Assembly: GCF_016801985.1 (NCBI RefSeq)
Contig: NZ_JAEVLS010000006.1
Span: forward strand, 372,001 to 436,000
Reading direction: 5' to 3'
Length of the DNA: 64,000 nucleotides
DNA from: Steroidobacter gossypii
Lineage (GTDB): Bacteria > Pseudomonadota > Gammaproteobacteria > Steroidobacterales > Steroidobacteraceae
Both the position numbers and the translations under genes were made by a program. The notes beneath the pieces are model-generated. The model searched no databases. It saw only the letters and a list, made by a program, of their open reading frames with translations, and was not told where the DNA came from. Within the stretch, counting starts at the first letter, position 1. The number at the start of each line of letters is the position of its first letter. Shown here one piece after another: positions 24,907 through 36,994 of the stretch.

Positions 24907-26319
24907 ATGAAGCTGTATCAGGAGCTGGCCGCCGATCTCACATCGCTGATCCGCCAGGGCACGCTGCAAGCGGGCGAACGGATTCCATCGGTGCGCGAGC
25001 TGTGTCGTGAGCGAGGAGTGAGTCCCGCTACGGCGATGCGAGCTTACGATGTGCTCGAAGCGAACGGCTTGGTTGAGAGTCGGCAGCGCTCCGGTTATTA
25101 CGTCAGCAATCGCTGGCAACAAACGCCGCACGAGCCGCGCGCGTCGCGGCCGCCGTCGCGCTCTACGCAGGTCGACGTCAGCGATCTGGTCTTCGATATT
25201 CTCGAAGCCTCTCGTGACCGTGACGTCGTGCCTTTGGGCTCGGCCTTCCCGAGTCCGACGCTGTTTCCTTGGGCGAAGCTGGCGAGACATCTAGGCAGCA
25301 GCGCGCGCAATGTGGATCCGTGGAGCACGGTGCAGAGTCTGCCGCCGGGCAGTCCAGAACTGAGACGGCAGATCGCGCGTCGATACCTGCAATTTGGCTC
25401 ACGTGTTCCGGCCGACGAAATCGTGATCACCTCCGGCGCGCTGGAGGCATTGAATCTTTGTCTGCAAACCGTCACGCGGCCGGGCGATACCGTCGCTATC
25501 GAAGCGCCTGCGTTCTACGCCTGCTTGCAAGCGATCGAAATGTGGGGCTTGCGAGCGGTGGAGATTCCCACTCATCCGCGCGAAGGCGTCGATCTCGGCG
25601 CGCTCGAGCAAGCGATCGGCAAGCACGACATTCGCGCCTGCTGGTTCATGACGACGTTCCAGAATCCGTTGGGCGCCTCGCTGCCCGAGGAAAAGAAACG
25701 TGACCTGGTGCAGCTGCTCGCCGACCACGAGATCCCGTTGATCGAAGACGACGTGTACGCGGAGCTGCACTTCGAGCAGCACCGGCCGAAGCCGGCCAAG
25801 GCGTTCGATCGCAAGGGGCTGGTGTTGAACTGTGGCTCGTTCTCCAAGAGCCTGGCGCCGGGCTATCGATTGGGCTGGACGGCCGCGGGCCGATTTGCGT
25901 CGGCGGTACAGCGCCGCAAGATCGCGACGTCGCTGGCCACCAGCGTGCCGATCCAGAACGGCATTGCGCAGATGCTGAGGAACGAAGGCTACGACCGGCA
26001 TCTCGACAAGTTGCGCCAAGCGCTCAAGTCGCAGCAGGCTGCGGCGTTGGCGTGCATCAAGAAACATTTTCCGGCGGGGTACAGGGTGGCTACGCCGGAG
26101 GGCGGTTATTTCCTCTGGATCGAATTGCCGCAGCAGGTCGACGCACTGGAAGTGCATCGTCGCGCCATTGAAGCTCACATCAGTATCGCTCCGGGCCCGA
26201 TGTTTTCGGCGCGCCGGCAGTTCAGGCACTGCGTGCGGCTGAACTACGGGCATCCGTGGAGCGATCAGGTCGAGGATGCAGTTGCGGAGCTGGGAAGGAT
26301 CATCGTCGCGCTCGTATAG
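24907..26319 (+). CDS. MocR/GabR-type regulator (GntR HTH + class I aminotransferase domain)
   Basis: 470 residues. Residues 1-75 are a GntR winged helix (SLIRQGTLQAGERIPSVREL, SPATAMRAYDVLEANGLVES). Residues about 100-465 are a fold-type I PLP aminotransferase domain with EIVITSGALEALNLCLQ, the FQNPLGASL Asn, LIEDDVYAEL and the PLP-lysine loop GSFSKSLAPGYRLGW. MocR proteins use PLP or its adduct as effector and usually control neighbouring amino-acid or PLP genes; no such target is adjacent. Probably cotranscribed with the two small membrane proteins. Confidence 0.9.
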   Translation: MKLYQELAADLTSLIRQGTLQAGERIPSVRELCRERGVSPATAMRAYDVLEANGLVESRQRSGYYVSNRWQQTPHEPRASRPPSRSTQVDVSDLVFDILEASRDRDVVPLGSAFPSPTLFPWAKLARHLGSSARNVDPWSTVQSLPPGSPELRRQIARRYLQFGSRVPADEIVITSGALEALNLCLQTVTRPGDTVAIEAPAFYACLQAIEMWGLRAVEIPTHPREGVDLGALEQAIGKHDIRACWFMTTFQNPLGASLPEEKKRDLVQLLADHEIPLIEDDVYAELHFEQHRPKPAKAFDRKGLVLNCGSFSKSLAPGYRLGWTAAGRFASAVQRRKIATSLATSVPIQNGIAQMLRNEGYDRHLDKLRQALKSQQAAALACIKKHFPAGYRVATPEGGYFLWIELPQQVDALEVHRRAIEAHISIAPGPMFSARRQFRHCVRLNYGHPWSDQVEDAVAELGRIIVALV

Positions 26320-26363
26320 TTCGTCTGGAACGCCGCCGGCAGTCGCCGAGTTATCGATCGATC

Positions 26364-27062
26364 ATGCGACTGTTCATCATCCTCCTGGTAATTGTGTTGG
26401 CCGTCGCCGGCGCCTTGTATGGCGTGCGCAGTGGGATGATCGCGGTGCCGCCCGATTGGAATCCGTGGGCGACCTTGGACGTGAATGCCGAGCCCAACTT
26501 CCTCACGCGGCACAAGCTGGCGCGCTTGTCCAAAAGCTCCGAGCTTTGCCAGCAGGTGCTGGCGACCACCAACCTGAAATACGCCCGCGTGGACGACCGC
26601 ACGACCGGACCGGCGTGCGGTTTCTTCAATGCCGTGCGCATAGAGAAAACGTCCGCCGCCGTGGGCAAGCCGTTTTCGCTGAGCTGTCGCGCGGCGGTGT
26701 CGCTGGCGATGTGGGAGCGGCATGTGCTGGCGCCGGCGGCGCAAGCGCATTTCGGGAAGAGGGTGGCGAGCCTCGAGCACTTCGGCAGTTATTCCTGTCG
26801 CAACGTTTATGGCCGGGCCAACGCGACTCGAAGTCAGCATGCAACCGCGGAGGCGCTGGACCTCGCCGGGTTCGTGCTCGAAGATGGCGAACGAATTCGC
26901 GTATTGAAAGACTGGAACGAGGGCGGAGCGCGAGCGGCGTTTCTGCGCGACGTGCGAACCGGGGCATGCCGTTTCTTTGACGGTGTGCTGAGCCCCGACT
27001 ACAACGCGGCCCACCGCGATCACTTCCATTTCGATCGCGGTCCCTACCGCGTCTGTCGCTAG
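26364..27062 (+). CDS. Extensin-like C-terminal domain family protein, membrane-anchored
   Basis: 232 residues. The N-terminal helix LFIILLVIVLAVAGALYGV acts as an anchor or uncleaved signal. The rest matches the extensin-like (ExtC) family: ELCQQVLATTNLKYARVDD, GPACGFFNAVRI, the SCRAAVSLAMWERHVLAPAA region, SYSCRNVYGR, SQHATAEALDLAGF and the C-terminal HRDHFHFDRGPYRVCR with conserved His and Cys residues resembling peptidase M15-like zinc sites. Likely periplasmic; enzymatic role unproven. Its TAG stop shares the CTAG tetramer with the opposing VOC gene. Confidence 0.82.
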   Translation: MRLFIILLVIVLAVAGALYGVRSGMIAVPPDWNPWATLDVNAEPNFLTRHKLARLSKSSELCQQVLATTNLKYARVDDRTTGPACGFFNAVRIEKTSAAVGKPFSLSCRAAVSLAMWERHVLAPAAQAHFGKRVASLEHFGSYSCRNVYGRANATRSQHATAEALDLAGFVLEDGERIRVLKDWNEGGARAAFLRDVRTGACRFFDGVLSPDYNAAHRDHFHFDRGPYRVCR

Positions 27063-27472
27063 CTCATGTAAGGATCCCAGAAGCCCGCCGCCGGCTCGAT
27101 CTGTTGCACCACATCGACCCAGGTGCCCGACGGATCGAGCAGGCCGAAGCGACGCTGACCCCAGGGCTCATCCCGAAGCTCATAAGCGATGCGCGCGCCT
27201 GACTGCTGCACCTTCTCGAACTCCGCCGCCGCATCGGCGACCTGCAAAGTGAAAAACATGCCCTGGCCGTTGAACGTGGCGGGGCCGGGCGGGCTGGAGG
27301 GATGGTCCGGCGACATGAAGGCAATGGCCAGCACGGGGTTGGCCTTGGACGCCAGGTAAATGAACCACGACGACTCGAACACCACCTCGAAGCCGAAGTG
27401 GCGCACATAGAAATCGCGGCAGTCGCCGATGGCGGGGGTGACGATCACCGGATAGGCGGACTCCAATTGCAT
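27059..27472 (-). CDS. VOC family protein
   Basis: 137 residues of glyoxalase/bleomycin-resistance fold: MQLESAYPVIVTPAIGDCRD at the start, FYVRHFGFEVVFESSWFIYL, then QGMFFTLQVADAAAEFEKV and DPSGTWVDVVQQI. Lies 36 bases after the AraC gene in the same orientation, a common regulator-VOC pairing. Its stop overlaps the convergent extensin-like gene by 4 bases. Confidence 0.85.
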   Translation of the reverse strand: MQLESAYPVIVTPAIGDCRDFYVRHFGFEVVFESSWFIYLASKANPVLAIAFMSPDHPSSPPGPATFNGQGMFFTLQVADAAAEFEKVQQSGARIAYELRDEPWGQRRFGLLDPSGTWVDVVQQIEPAAGFWDPYMS

Positions 27473-27508
27473 GCGAGCTCCTCGATGGGGGAAAGCCCCA
27501 GGATGCGC

Positions 27509-28276
27509 TCAGCGCGGCGAGTGGTATTGAAAAAATGCGTCGTCGTGGCGTAGTTGGCCGGGTGAGACGCCGGCCAGGCGAGTGAAGTCGCGAGTCATGT
27601 GCGCCTGGTCGGAATAGCCGGCGTCGTTCGCGACTGCGGTCAAGGAGCGCGCAGGCGGGTGAGCAATGAGATCGGCTGCATGCCGCAGCCGAGAGATCAT
27701 GCAAAACAACTTCAACGGCACGCCCACCGTTTGCAGAAACGCGCGTTCCATTTGTCGGCGGCTCTTGCCGAACCAGGAGGCGACGTCATCCACGCGCACC
27801 AAGCCATGTCGAACATCGACGTGCTCGATGACGCCATCGATGTAGCTCGCCACGGGCGGTGCGTGGGCCAGCAATCCACCCAGGATCACATCGAGTTCGT
27901 CGAACAACGCCTCACTGGCGATGCGCATGGCGATTCGATCTGCAGGAAACTCCATCAGCGCACGCAAGTCCGCGCTCGAGTCGGTGATCTCGGCGGCAGC
28001 GGCGCGGATGAAGTGGCGGCTTTGCCCCGGATGAAAGCGAATACCGAGGTAATGATATCCGGGAGCGCAGGCGATAGCAGTCGGCGAGGTCGTAGTCCCA
28101 TACACCCACGAGCGGTAACCACTGGCGCTCACCTCCAGCACCAGATCGACGCAGCCATCCGGCAATGCCGTGTAAAGCGGCGCCGAGTTGTTCAAGCTAA
28201 GCCAGTACTGACGGACGAAACGCGCCAGCCCGCGGCCGGGTCGTCGAACGCTGAAGCTGCTGGATGTACGCGCCAT
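27509..28276 (-). CDS. AraC-family transcriptional regulator
   Basis: 255 residues. N-terminal DUF6597-like sensor (GLARFVRQYWLSLN, PDGCVDLVLEVSASGYRSWVYG, YHYLGIRFHPGQ), then a C-terminal AraC module: VRVDDVASWFGKSRRQMERAF and LTAVANDAGYSDQAHMTRDFTRLAGVSPGQLR. Typical single-domain regulators of small detoxification genes. Upstream of, and probably controlling, the VOC gene. Ends with the His-rich tail common in this group. Confidence 0.88.
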   Translation of the reverse strand: MARTSSSFSVRRPGRGLARFVRQYWLSLNNSAPLYTALPDGCVDLVLEVSASGYRSWVYGTTTSPTAIACAPGYHYLGIRFHPGQSRHFIRAAAAEITDSSADLRALMEFPADRIAMRIASEALFDELDVILGGLLAHAPPVASYIDGVIEHVDVRHGLVRVDDVASWFGKSRRQMERAFLQTVGVPLKLFCMISRLRHAADLIAHPPARSLTAVANDAGYSDQAHMTRDFTRLAGVSPGQLRHDDAFFQYHSPR

Positions 28277-28285
28277 GCGGGCACT

Positions 28286-30583
28286 CTAAACCGGCATCGT
28301 CTGCAGCCGCCACCACTTCGGCAGCAATTCCCGCACTTCGCGACGCGCGAAGCGATCGTCGATGAGATAGACCACGCCGCGGTCGTGGCGCGTCCGAATG
28401 ACCCGTCCCGCCGCCTGAATCACCTTTTGCAGGCCAGGGTAGAGATACGTGTACGCATAGCCGTCTTCGAACAACTGATCGAGCCGCAACCGCATCTGCT
28501 CGCTCACATCGTTGAGCTGCGGCAGGCCCAGGGTCGCGATGAATGCGCCGATCATCCGTTCGCCGGGCAGATCGACGCCCTCGCCGAAGGCGCCTCCCAG
28601 CACCGCCAGCGCGATACCGCGTCCGTGCGCCTCGAAGCCATCGAGAAATTGCTGGCGCTCGCTCTCCGACATGTTGCGACGTTGCAGCCGGTTGGGAATG
28701 TGCGGAGCGAGCCGATCCAGCCCCTCGGCGATACGCGCCAGGTAATCGAAGCTGCTCGCAAACATGAAGTAGTTGCCGGGGCGGCGTTCGAACTGCCGCA
28801 CGATGAGCTCGACCATGGGGGTGATGGAATCGTCGCGATGTCGATAGCGCGTGGAAATATGTCGCGCGACGCGCACTTCGAGCTGATCCGCCGAAAACGG
28901 CGAGTCGACGTCCAGCCAGCGCGTCGTCTCGGGGAGTCCCAGCAGGTCGAGATAGAAATCCCGCGGTGTCAGCGTGGCGGAGAACAGCACCACGCTGCGC
29001 GTGTTGTCGAAGCGTGGTCTCAGAAACGGCGCCGGCACCACATTGCGGATGGAAAAGGTCGCGTGCTCAGGGTGGGCGATTTCGAACAGCGAATGTTCCG
29101 CCAGCTCCATCGCCAGAGTGTTGAACGCCAGCGCGTCGAAAAACAGCTGCTGCACCGGTTCGGGCAACGCCATTGCCTGGTCGGCGAGCGCGCTCTGCTC
29201 CGTGATATAGGTATCGAGCGCCTTCAATAAGGTCTTCGGCACATTGTCATAAACCCGATACGGGGCCTCCTGCGAGTCCGCGATGCGTTGGAATTCGGTG
29301 CTCAGCCGCTGGATCACGCCTCGGAGCATGGGCGGCGATTCCTTGCGGGCGCGGCGCAGAGCTTCGGCGTCGAGGGACGCCGAGTACATGCGTCGCGCGC
29401 GTTCGACCAGGTTGTGCGCTTCGTCCACCAGTACGCCGACGCGCCAACCTTGCTCGAGTGCGAGTCCATAAAGAAACGCGCTCTGATCGAAGTAGTAGTT
29501 GTAGTCGCCGATGATCACATCGCTCCAGCGCGCCAGCTCCTGCGACAGAAAATACGGGCAAACGCGGTGTTCGGCAGCCACGTCATCGATGACTGCGCGC
29601 GTCATCGTGCCGCGTTCAAGCGCCGCCGCTCGCGCATCCGGTAGCCGGTCGTAGAATTTCTTTGCGAGCGGACACGATTCGCCATGACACGCGGCGTCCG
29701 GATGTTTGCAGATTTTTTCGCGCGCGGTGATTTCCAGAACCCGCAGCTTGACCTCGGGCGGTATCAATGCACGCAGCGCATCGAGCGCGAGCTGGCGTCC
29801 CGTCGTCTTGGCGGTGAGATAAAAGATGCGATCGATCTTTTGCGCGCCCATCGCCTTGAGCATGGGAAAAAGCGTGCCCATGGTCTTGCCGACGCCAGTA
29901 GGGGCTTGCGCCAGCAGGTGCTCGCCCATCACGGCCACTCGATACACCGCTTCTGCGAGCTGGCGCTGGGCTGCATAGAAGTCGAACGGGAAGGCGAGCG
30001 ATTGCAGCGCCTGGTCGCGGGCCTCACGATGCGCGCATTCCGAGCGGCCCCACACCGCGTATCGAGAACAATGCTGTTCGAAAAAGGTTTGCAGTTCCTC
30101 GGCCGAGCAATCCTGCGTCAGCACCGTTTCTTCTTCGCTGTCCACATCGAAGTACACCAGCGCCAGGCGCAGCTCGCTCAGCTGCTGCTGACGACACAGC
30201 ATTGCGCCATACATCTTGGCCTGAGCCCAATGCAGTTCGCGGTGGTTCTCCGGCATGCGGGACAATTCGCCGCGAAAAGTCTTGCACTCATCGAGTCGCC
30301 GCTGGTTCTTGTCATAACCATCGGCGCGGCCGCGCACGTGCAAGCCATCATGAACGGCTTCGAGCGTCTTTTCCGCTTCATACTCGCGCCCGCGACGAGC
30401 CGCCACGATACCGTGGCCCGCGATGCCTTCGCGAGCGCTCGGGGCAGGCGTGAAACGCAGGTCCAGATCGCCGCGCTTCGCCGTGAACTGGCACAACACT
30501 CGCACAGCCACCGACATGCAGGTGGACGCGAGAGTGACAGCGGCGGGCGCTGACGCCGGCGTCGGGGATTTCCCGGTCGACAT
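28286..30583 (-). CDS. Fe-S DNA helicase of the XPD/DinG family with N-terminal PD-(D/E)XK-like domain
   Basis: 765 residues. Residues about 60-110 contain RADGYD and LDECKT (Asp88, Glu99, Lys101), the pattern of Cas4/RecB-like nucleases. The helicase core has Walker A APTGVGKT near residue 228, four Cys suited to a 4Fe-4S cluster (KICKHPDAACHGESCPLA and HRVCPYF), Walker B DEAHN near 384, and C-terminal motifs including GAFGEGVDLPGERM and QAAGRVIRTRHDRG. It would unwind 5'-3' DNA during repair. The start ATG at 30583 has no clear ribosome site; M23 is an alternative. A LexA-type box lies directly upstream. The AraC gene starts 10 bases downstream of its stop. Confidence 0.88.
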   Translation of the reverse strand: MSTGKSPTPASAPAAVTLASTCMSVAVRVLCQFTAKRGDLDLRFTPAPSAREGIAGHGIVAARRGREYEAEKTLEAVHDGLHVRGRADGYDKNQRRLDECKTFRGELSRMPENHRELHWAQAKMYGAMLCRQQQLSELRLALVYFDVDSEEETVLTQDCSAEELQTFFEQHCSRYAVWGRSECAHREARDQALQSLAFPFDFYAAQRQLAEAVYRVAVMGEHLLAQAPTGVGKTMGTLFPMLKAMGAQKIDRIFYLTAKTTGRQLALDALRALIPPEVKLRVLEITAREKICKHPDAACHGESCPLAKKFYDRLPDARAAALERGTMTRAVIDDVAAEHRVCPYFLSQELARWSDVIIGDYNYYFDQSAFLYGLALEQGWRVGVLVDEAHNLVERARRMYSASLDAEALRRARKESPPMLRGVIQRLSTEFQRIADSQEAPYRVYDNVPKTLLKALDTYITEQSALADQAMALPEPVQQLFFDALAFNTLAMELAEHSLFEIAHPEHATFSIRNVVPAPFLRPRFDNTRSVVLFSATLTPRDFYLDLLGLPETTRWLDVDSPFSADQLEVRVARHISTRYRHRDDSITPMVELIVRQFERRPGNYFMFASSFDYLARIAEGLDRLAPHIPNRLQRRNMSESERQQFLDGFEAHGRGIALAVLGGAFGEGVDLPGERMIGAFIATLGLPQLNDVSEQMRLRLDQLFEDGYAYTYLYPGLQKVIQAAGRVIRTRHDRGVVYLIDDRFARREVRELLPKWWRLQTMPV

Positions 30584-30598
30584 AGGAATATGGAATTT

Positions 30599-30614
30599 CT
30601 GTGGTTATATACAG
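30599..30614. promoter_or_regulatory. LexA-type SOS box before the helicase gene
   Basis: CTGTGGTTATATACAG fits CTGT-N8-ACAG exactly. On the helicase strand it reads TACTGTATATAACCACAGAA, close to the gammaproteobacterial LexA consensus. It lies 15 bases upstream of the helicase ATG and 65 bases from the divergent GNAT start. Confidence 0.7.
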
Positions 30615-30678
30615 TAGCATCGACTCCGGTGTGAGTTCTACGTGCCCGGCAGGCGCAACGCCGGCAAAGGTGGGTTCC

Positions 30679-31215
30679 GTGCCTGAAGGCATTCAGATTC
30701 GTCGCCTCGAAGTGTTTGGCGAGCGGGAAGTTCAGGGCTTGAGCGACGTGCTGATCGACTGCGTCGAAGGCGGCGCTTCGGTAAGTTTCATGCTGCCCAT
30801 GACCCGCGACAAAGCGCATAGCTTCTGGTCGAAAGCGGCAGAGAGCGCGGCACGAGGCGAGCGCATGATCTTCGTCGCCGAGGACAGTTCGGGCGCCATC
30901 CTCGGCACCGTACAACTGCTCATGGATCAGCCGGAGAATCAGCCTCATCGAGGCGACATATCGAAGATGCTGGTGCACCGACGCGCGCGGCGGCTCGGTC
31001 TTGGTGCGGCGTTGCTAACGGCCGCCGAGCAGGCGGCGTTGAACGCCGGCAAGACGGTGCTGGTGCTGGATACCGCAAGTGAAGACGCTGAACGGCTCTA
31101 CCGACGACAAGGCTGGCAGTACTGCGGCCGCATTCCCGACTACGCGCTCATGCCGGACGGCGCGTTCTGCGACACTCACGTCTTCTACAAGTTGCTCGCC
31201 CCTGGCTCGACATAA
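30679..31215 (+). CDS. GNAT family N-acetyltransferase
   Basis: 178 residues from GTG 30679, preceded by AAAGGTGGG; the frame is open to 30601, but a start there would sit in the LexA box. GNAT motifs: MIFVAEDSSGAILGTVQLLM, ISKMLVHRRARRLGLGAALL with the R-x-x-G-x-G/A loop, and DAERLYRRQGWQYCGRIP. The C-terminal DYALMPDGAFCDTHVFYKL resembles tabtoxin-resistance-type acetyltransferases. Substrate unknown. Confidence 0.85.
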   Translation: MPEGIQIRRLEVFGEREVQGLSDVLIDCVEGGASVSFMLPMTRDKAHSFWSKAAESAARGERMIFVAEDSSGAILGTVQLLMDQPENQPHRGDISKMLVHRRARRLGLGAALLTAAEQAALNAGKTVLVLDTASEDAERLYRRQGWQYCGRIPDYALMPDGAFCDTHVFYKLLAPGST

Positions 31216-31253
31216 CGACGTCCGAGTCTGTCGTACAAAGTGAACGCCTGTCG

Positions 31254-31279
31254 GGAACTTTCCTGGACGTCCGAGCGTT
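31254..31279 (+). promoter_or_regulatory. Possible ECF sigma-factor promoter
   Basis: GGAAC (31254-31258), 17 bases, then CGTT (31276-31279): the GGAAC-N17-CGTT form known for ECF-type promoters. It lies 81 bases upstream of the hybrid kinase ATG in a 145-base gap. It could be chance. Confidence 0.25.
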
Positions 31280-31360
31280 CCTCCCGTCATGCCAATGAAT
31301 AAGCTGCGGCCGGGGCTCCCCTGACGCCGTGGCAACGGCCCGGCGGAATCCAGCAGCGAC

Positions 31361-34455
<3,095 letters not shown>

Positions 34456-34459
<4 letters not shown>

Positions 34460-35277
34460 GGCTGGAAATCTCGGAACCCGAGATTGCCCAGCTGCTGGAG
34501 ATCATCTATCAGCGCTATCACTATGACTTTCGGCAATATGCCGCGGCTTCGTTGAAGCGGCGGCTGCAACAGGCGCTGACGCACTTCCGCTGCGCAACTC
34601 TGCAGCAGTTGCAAGACCTGCTGACCAGTGACGAGAGCGTGTTTCCGCGCTTGCTGGAATATCTCACGGTGCAGGTCAGCGATCTGTTTCGCGATCCGGA
34701 GTTTTTCCTGACGCTGCGCCAGCAGGTGATGCCGCTGCTCGCCACCTATCCGTCGTTGAAACTGTGGATCGCCGGCTGCAGCACCGGTGAAGAAGCCTAT
34801 TCGTTCGCCATTGCGCTGGCGGAGGAGGGCTTGCTCGATCGCACCAGGATCTACGCCACCGACATCAACGACGGCAGTCTGCGCAAGGCGCAGAAAGGTG
34901 TGTATCCGCTCGATCGCATGCGTCAGTTCACCATGAACCATCGCGCCGCCGGCGGGCACGGCTCGTTGTCGGACTATTATCATGCGTCCCACGACAGCGC
35001 CGTGATGTCGCCGACGCTCAAACAACACATCACCTTCGCGGATCACAGTCTCGCCACCGACAGCATTTTTTCCGAAGTTCAGCTGGTGTCGTGTCGCAAC
35101 GTTCTGATCTACTTCGACCGGCTGTTACAGGACCGGGCGCTCGGCCTGTTCCACGACGCGTTGTGCCGACGCGGTTTTTTGTGTCTGGGGACCAAGGAAT
35201 CGGTGCGCTTCTCGGCTTACGCTCAGCGTTTCCAGGAGCTCAGTCCGGAACAGAAGATCTACCGGAGGGTCGATTGA
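34456..35277 (+). CDS. CheR-type protein-glutamate methyltransferase
   Basis: 273 residues. N-terminal helical domain (LEIIYQRYHYDFRQYAAASL, RRLQQALTHF) and the C-terminal SAM-binding domain with LWIAGCSTGEEAYSFAIAL, YATDINDGSLRKA and CRNVLIYFD, diagnostic for CheR. I set the start at TTG 34456, overlapping the kinase stop (TTGA), because homology begins there and the frame upstream lies in the kinase gene. It would methylate glutamates, normally on chemoreceptors; no receptor gene is in the window. Confidence 0.88.
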
Positions 35278-35852
35278 TGGACGTGCCTGGCGCCGTGGTC
35301 ATCGGCGGCTCGGCAGGAGCACTCGACGTGCTGCGCGCCATCGTACGCGCGCTGCCGCCCGTCATTCCGTGTCCGGTGGTGGTCGTCATTCATCTGCCCT
35401 CGCATTCCAGCGGACTCGCGGAACTGCTGGGCGCGGAGACTTCACTGAAGGTGAAGCAAGCCGAAGACAAGGAACCGCTGGTTGCCGGCGTGATCTACAT
35501 CGCGCCGCCCAGTTATCACTTGTTGATCGAGTCCTCCGGCACGTTCGCGCTGTCGGTGGATCCGCCGGTGCATTACTCACGACCGGCGATCGACGTGCTG
35601 TTCGAGACGGCGCGCGATGTTTACGGCCGCAACCTCATCGGCGTGCTGTTGAGCGGCGCCAGCGAGGATGGCGCGGCCGGCTTGCAGGAGATTCACGCGG
35701 CCGGCGGCACGACCATCGTGCAAACGCCGCTTTCAGCCGAGGTCGCCATCATGCCGGCGGCGGCCCTCGCATTGTTTCAGCCCACCTATCTATGGTCGCC
35801 CAACGAGTTAGCTTCGAGCTTGAGTCAGTTGCTGAGCGGGAGCGCGATATGA
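35277..35852 (+). CDS. CheB-type methylesterase domain protein (no receiver)
   Basis: 191 residues consisting of only the CheB catalytic domain: Ser12 in VVIGGSAGALDVL, His39 in VVVIHLPSHSSGLAE and Asp131 in LLSGASEDGAAGL make the triad. The N-terminal receiver that regulates classical CheB is absent, so control may come through partners. The start overlaps the CheR stop (TGATG) and the stop overlaps the next ATG. Confidence 0.9.
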   Translation: MDVPGAVVIGGSAGALDVLRAIVRALPPVIPCPVVVVIHLPSHSSGLAELLGAETSLKVKQAEDKEPLVAGVIYIAPPSYHLLIESSGTFALSVDPPVHYSRPAIDVLFETARDVYGRNLIGVLLSGASEDGAAGLQEIHAAGGTTIVQTPLSAEVAIMPAAALALFQPTYLWSPNELASSLSQLLSGSAI

Positions 35853-36994
35853 CCGAGCGCTCGCGCATCCTGCTGGTTGACGACATCGAGGAGAACCTGG
35901 TCGCGCTGGAAGCGCTGCTGCGTCGAGACGACGCGGACATCGTTACCGCACGCTCCGGCACCGAAGCGCTGGAGCTGGTGCTGCAGTATGAATTCGCGCT
36001 GGCTTTCATCGACGTGCAGATGCCCGAGATGAACGGCTTCGAGCTGGCGGAATACATGCGCGGCGCGGAGCGTACCAAATATATCCCCATCATCTTTTTG
36101 ACAGCGGGCACGGGCGATGCGAATCGCGTGTTCCGCGGCTATGAATCCGGCGCGGTGGATTTTCTGTTCAAACCGGTCGATCCGACCGTCCTGCGCCATA
36201 AGACCGACACGTTCATCGGCCTGGATCAGCAGCGCAAGAAACTCGCCCTGCAATATCAGCAGTTGCAGGAAAGCGAATCGTTGTTACGCGAAGCGGTACA
36301 GGCGCGCGAGGACGTGCTGGCCGTGGTGTCGCACGACATTCGCAATTTCCTGCAGGCCATCAAAAGCGGCGTGCAAATGCTGAACAAGCCGCCGGAGAAA
36401 TTGGGGCCCGAGGCGCGGGCGGCGATTCACGGGCGCTTATCGAGCACGGTGGATCTGATGAGTCGAGTGATCGCCGATCTGCTGGACATGGCCAGCATCC
36501 GCTCGGGCCGGATCGAAGTGGAGCAGCGGCCGCAAATCGCCGGCCAGCTGCTCAACGAAGCGGTTGCCGTGCATGAGCCGCTGGCGGGCCAGAAAGGGAT
36601 TGTGCTGGTCGGCGAATGTGACGTCGCCGGCTCGGTCGTGCTGTGCGACCGGGAGCGCATCCTGCAGGTGTTTTCCAATCTGCTCGGCAACGCCATCAAG
36701 TTCTGTCGCCATGGCGATCGGATCAAAGTCACGATGCGCCAGGTCGAGGATTGCGTGCAGGCGTCGGTGATCGATACCGGCCCGGGCATTGCGAGCAGCG
36801 ACCTGCCCCTGGTGTTCGACGCCTACTGGTCGGGCGCCACCAACCGGCGCAGCGGCACCGGTCTGGGGTTGTATATCACCAAGCGCATCGTCGAAGCGCA
36901 CGACGGGCGCATCTGGATCGAGAGCGAGCCGGGCAAGGGCACGGCCGTGCACTTCACCCTCTCGCTTGCGACCGGGGCGGCTGTTACCAGTTGA
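35849..36994 (+). CDS. Receiver-histidine kinase hybrid, soluble
   Basis: 381 residues. N-terminal receiver with [10 protein letters not shown], phospho-acceptor Asp55 ([18 protein letters not shown]) and FLFKPVDP Lys. A short coiled coil follows, then HisKA with His162 ([16 protein letters not shown]) and HATPase ([46 protein letters not shown]). No membrane helices. Last gene of the kinase-CheR-CheB operon (4-base overlap with cheB). Its 3' end overlaps the convergent ManD gene by 11 bases. Confidence 0.9.
   Translation: MTERSRILLVDDIEENLVALEALLRRDDADIVTARSGTEALELVLQYEFALAFIDVQMPEMNGFELAEYMRGAERTKYIPIIFLTAGTGDANRVFRGYESGAVDFLFKPVDPTVLRHKTDTFIGLDQQRKKLALQYQQLQESESLLREAVQAREDVLAVVSHDIRNFLQAIKSGVQMLNKPPEKLGPEARAAIHGRLSSTVDLMSRVIADLLDMASIRSGRIEVEQRPQIAGQLLNEAVAVHEPLAGQKGIVLVGECDVAGSVVLCDRERILQVFSNLLGNAIKFCRHGDRIKVTMRQVEDCVQASVIDTGPGIASSDLPLVFDAYWSGATNRRSGTGLGLYITKRIVEAHDGRIWIESEPGKGTAVHFTLSLATGAAVTS

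Noticed and set aside
27599-29230. 543-codon plus-strand open frame
   Set aside because: Antisense to AraC and helicase genes, both supported by motifs.
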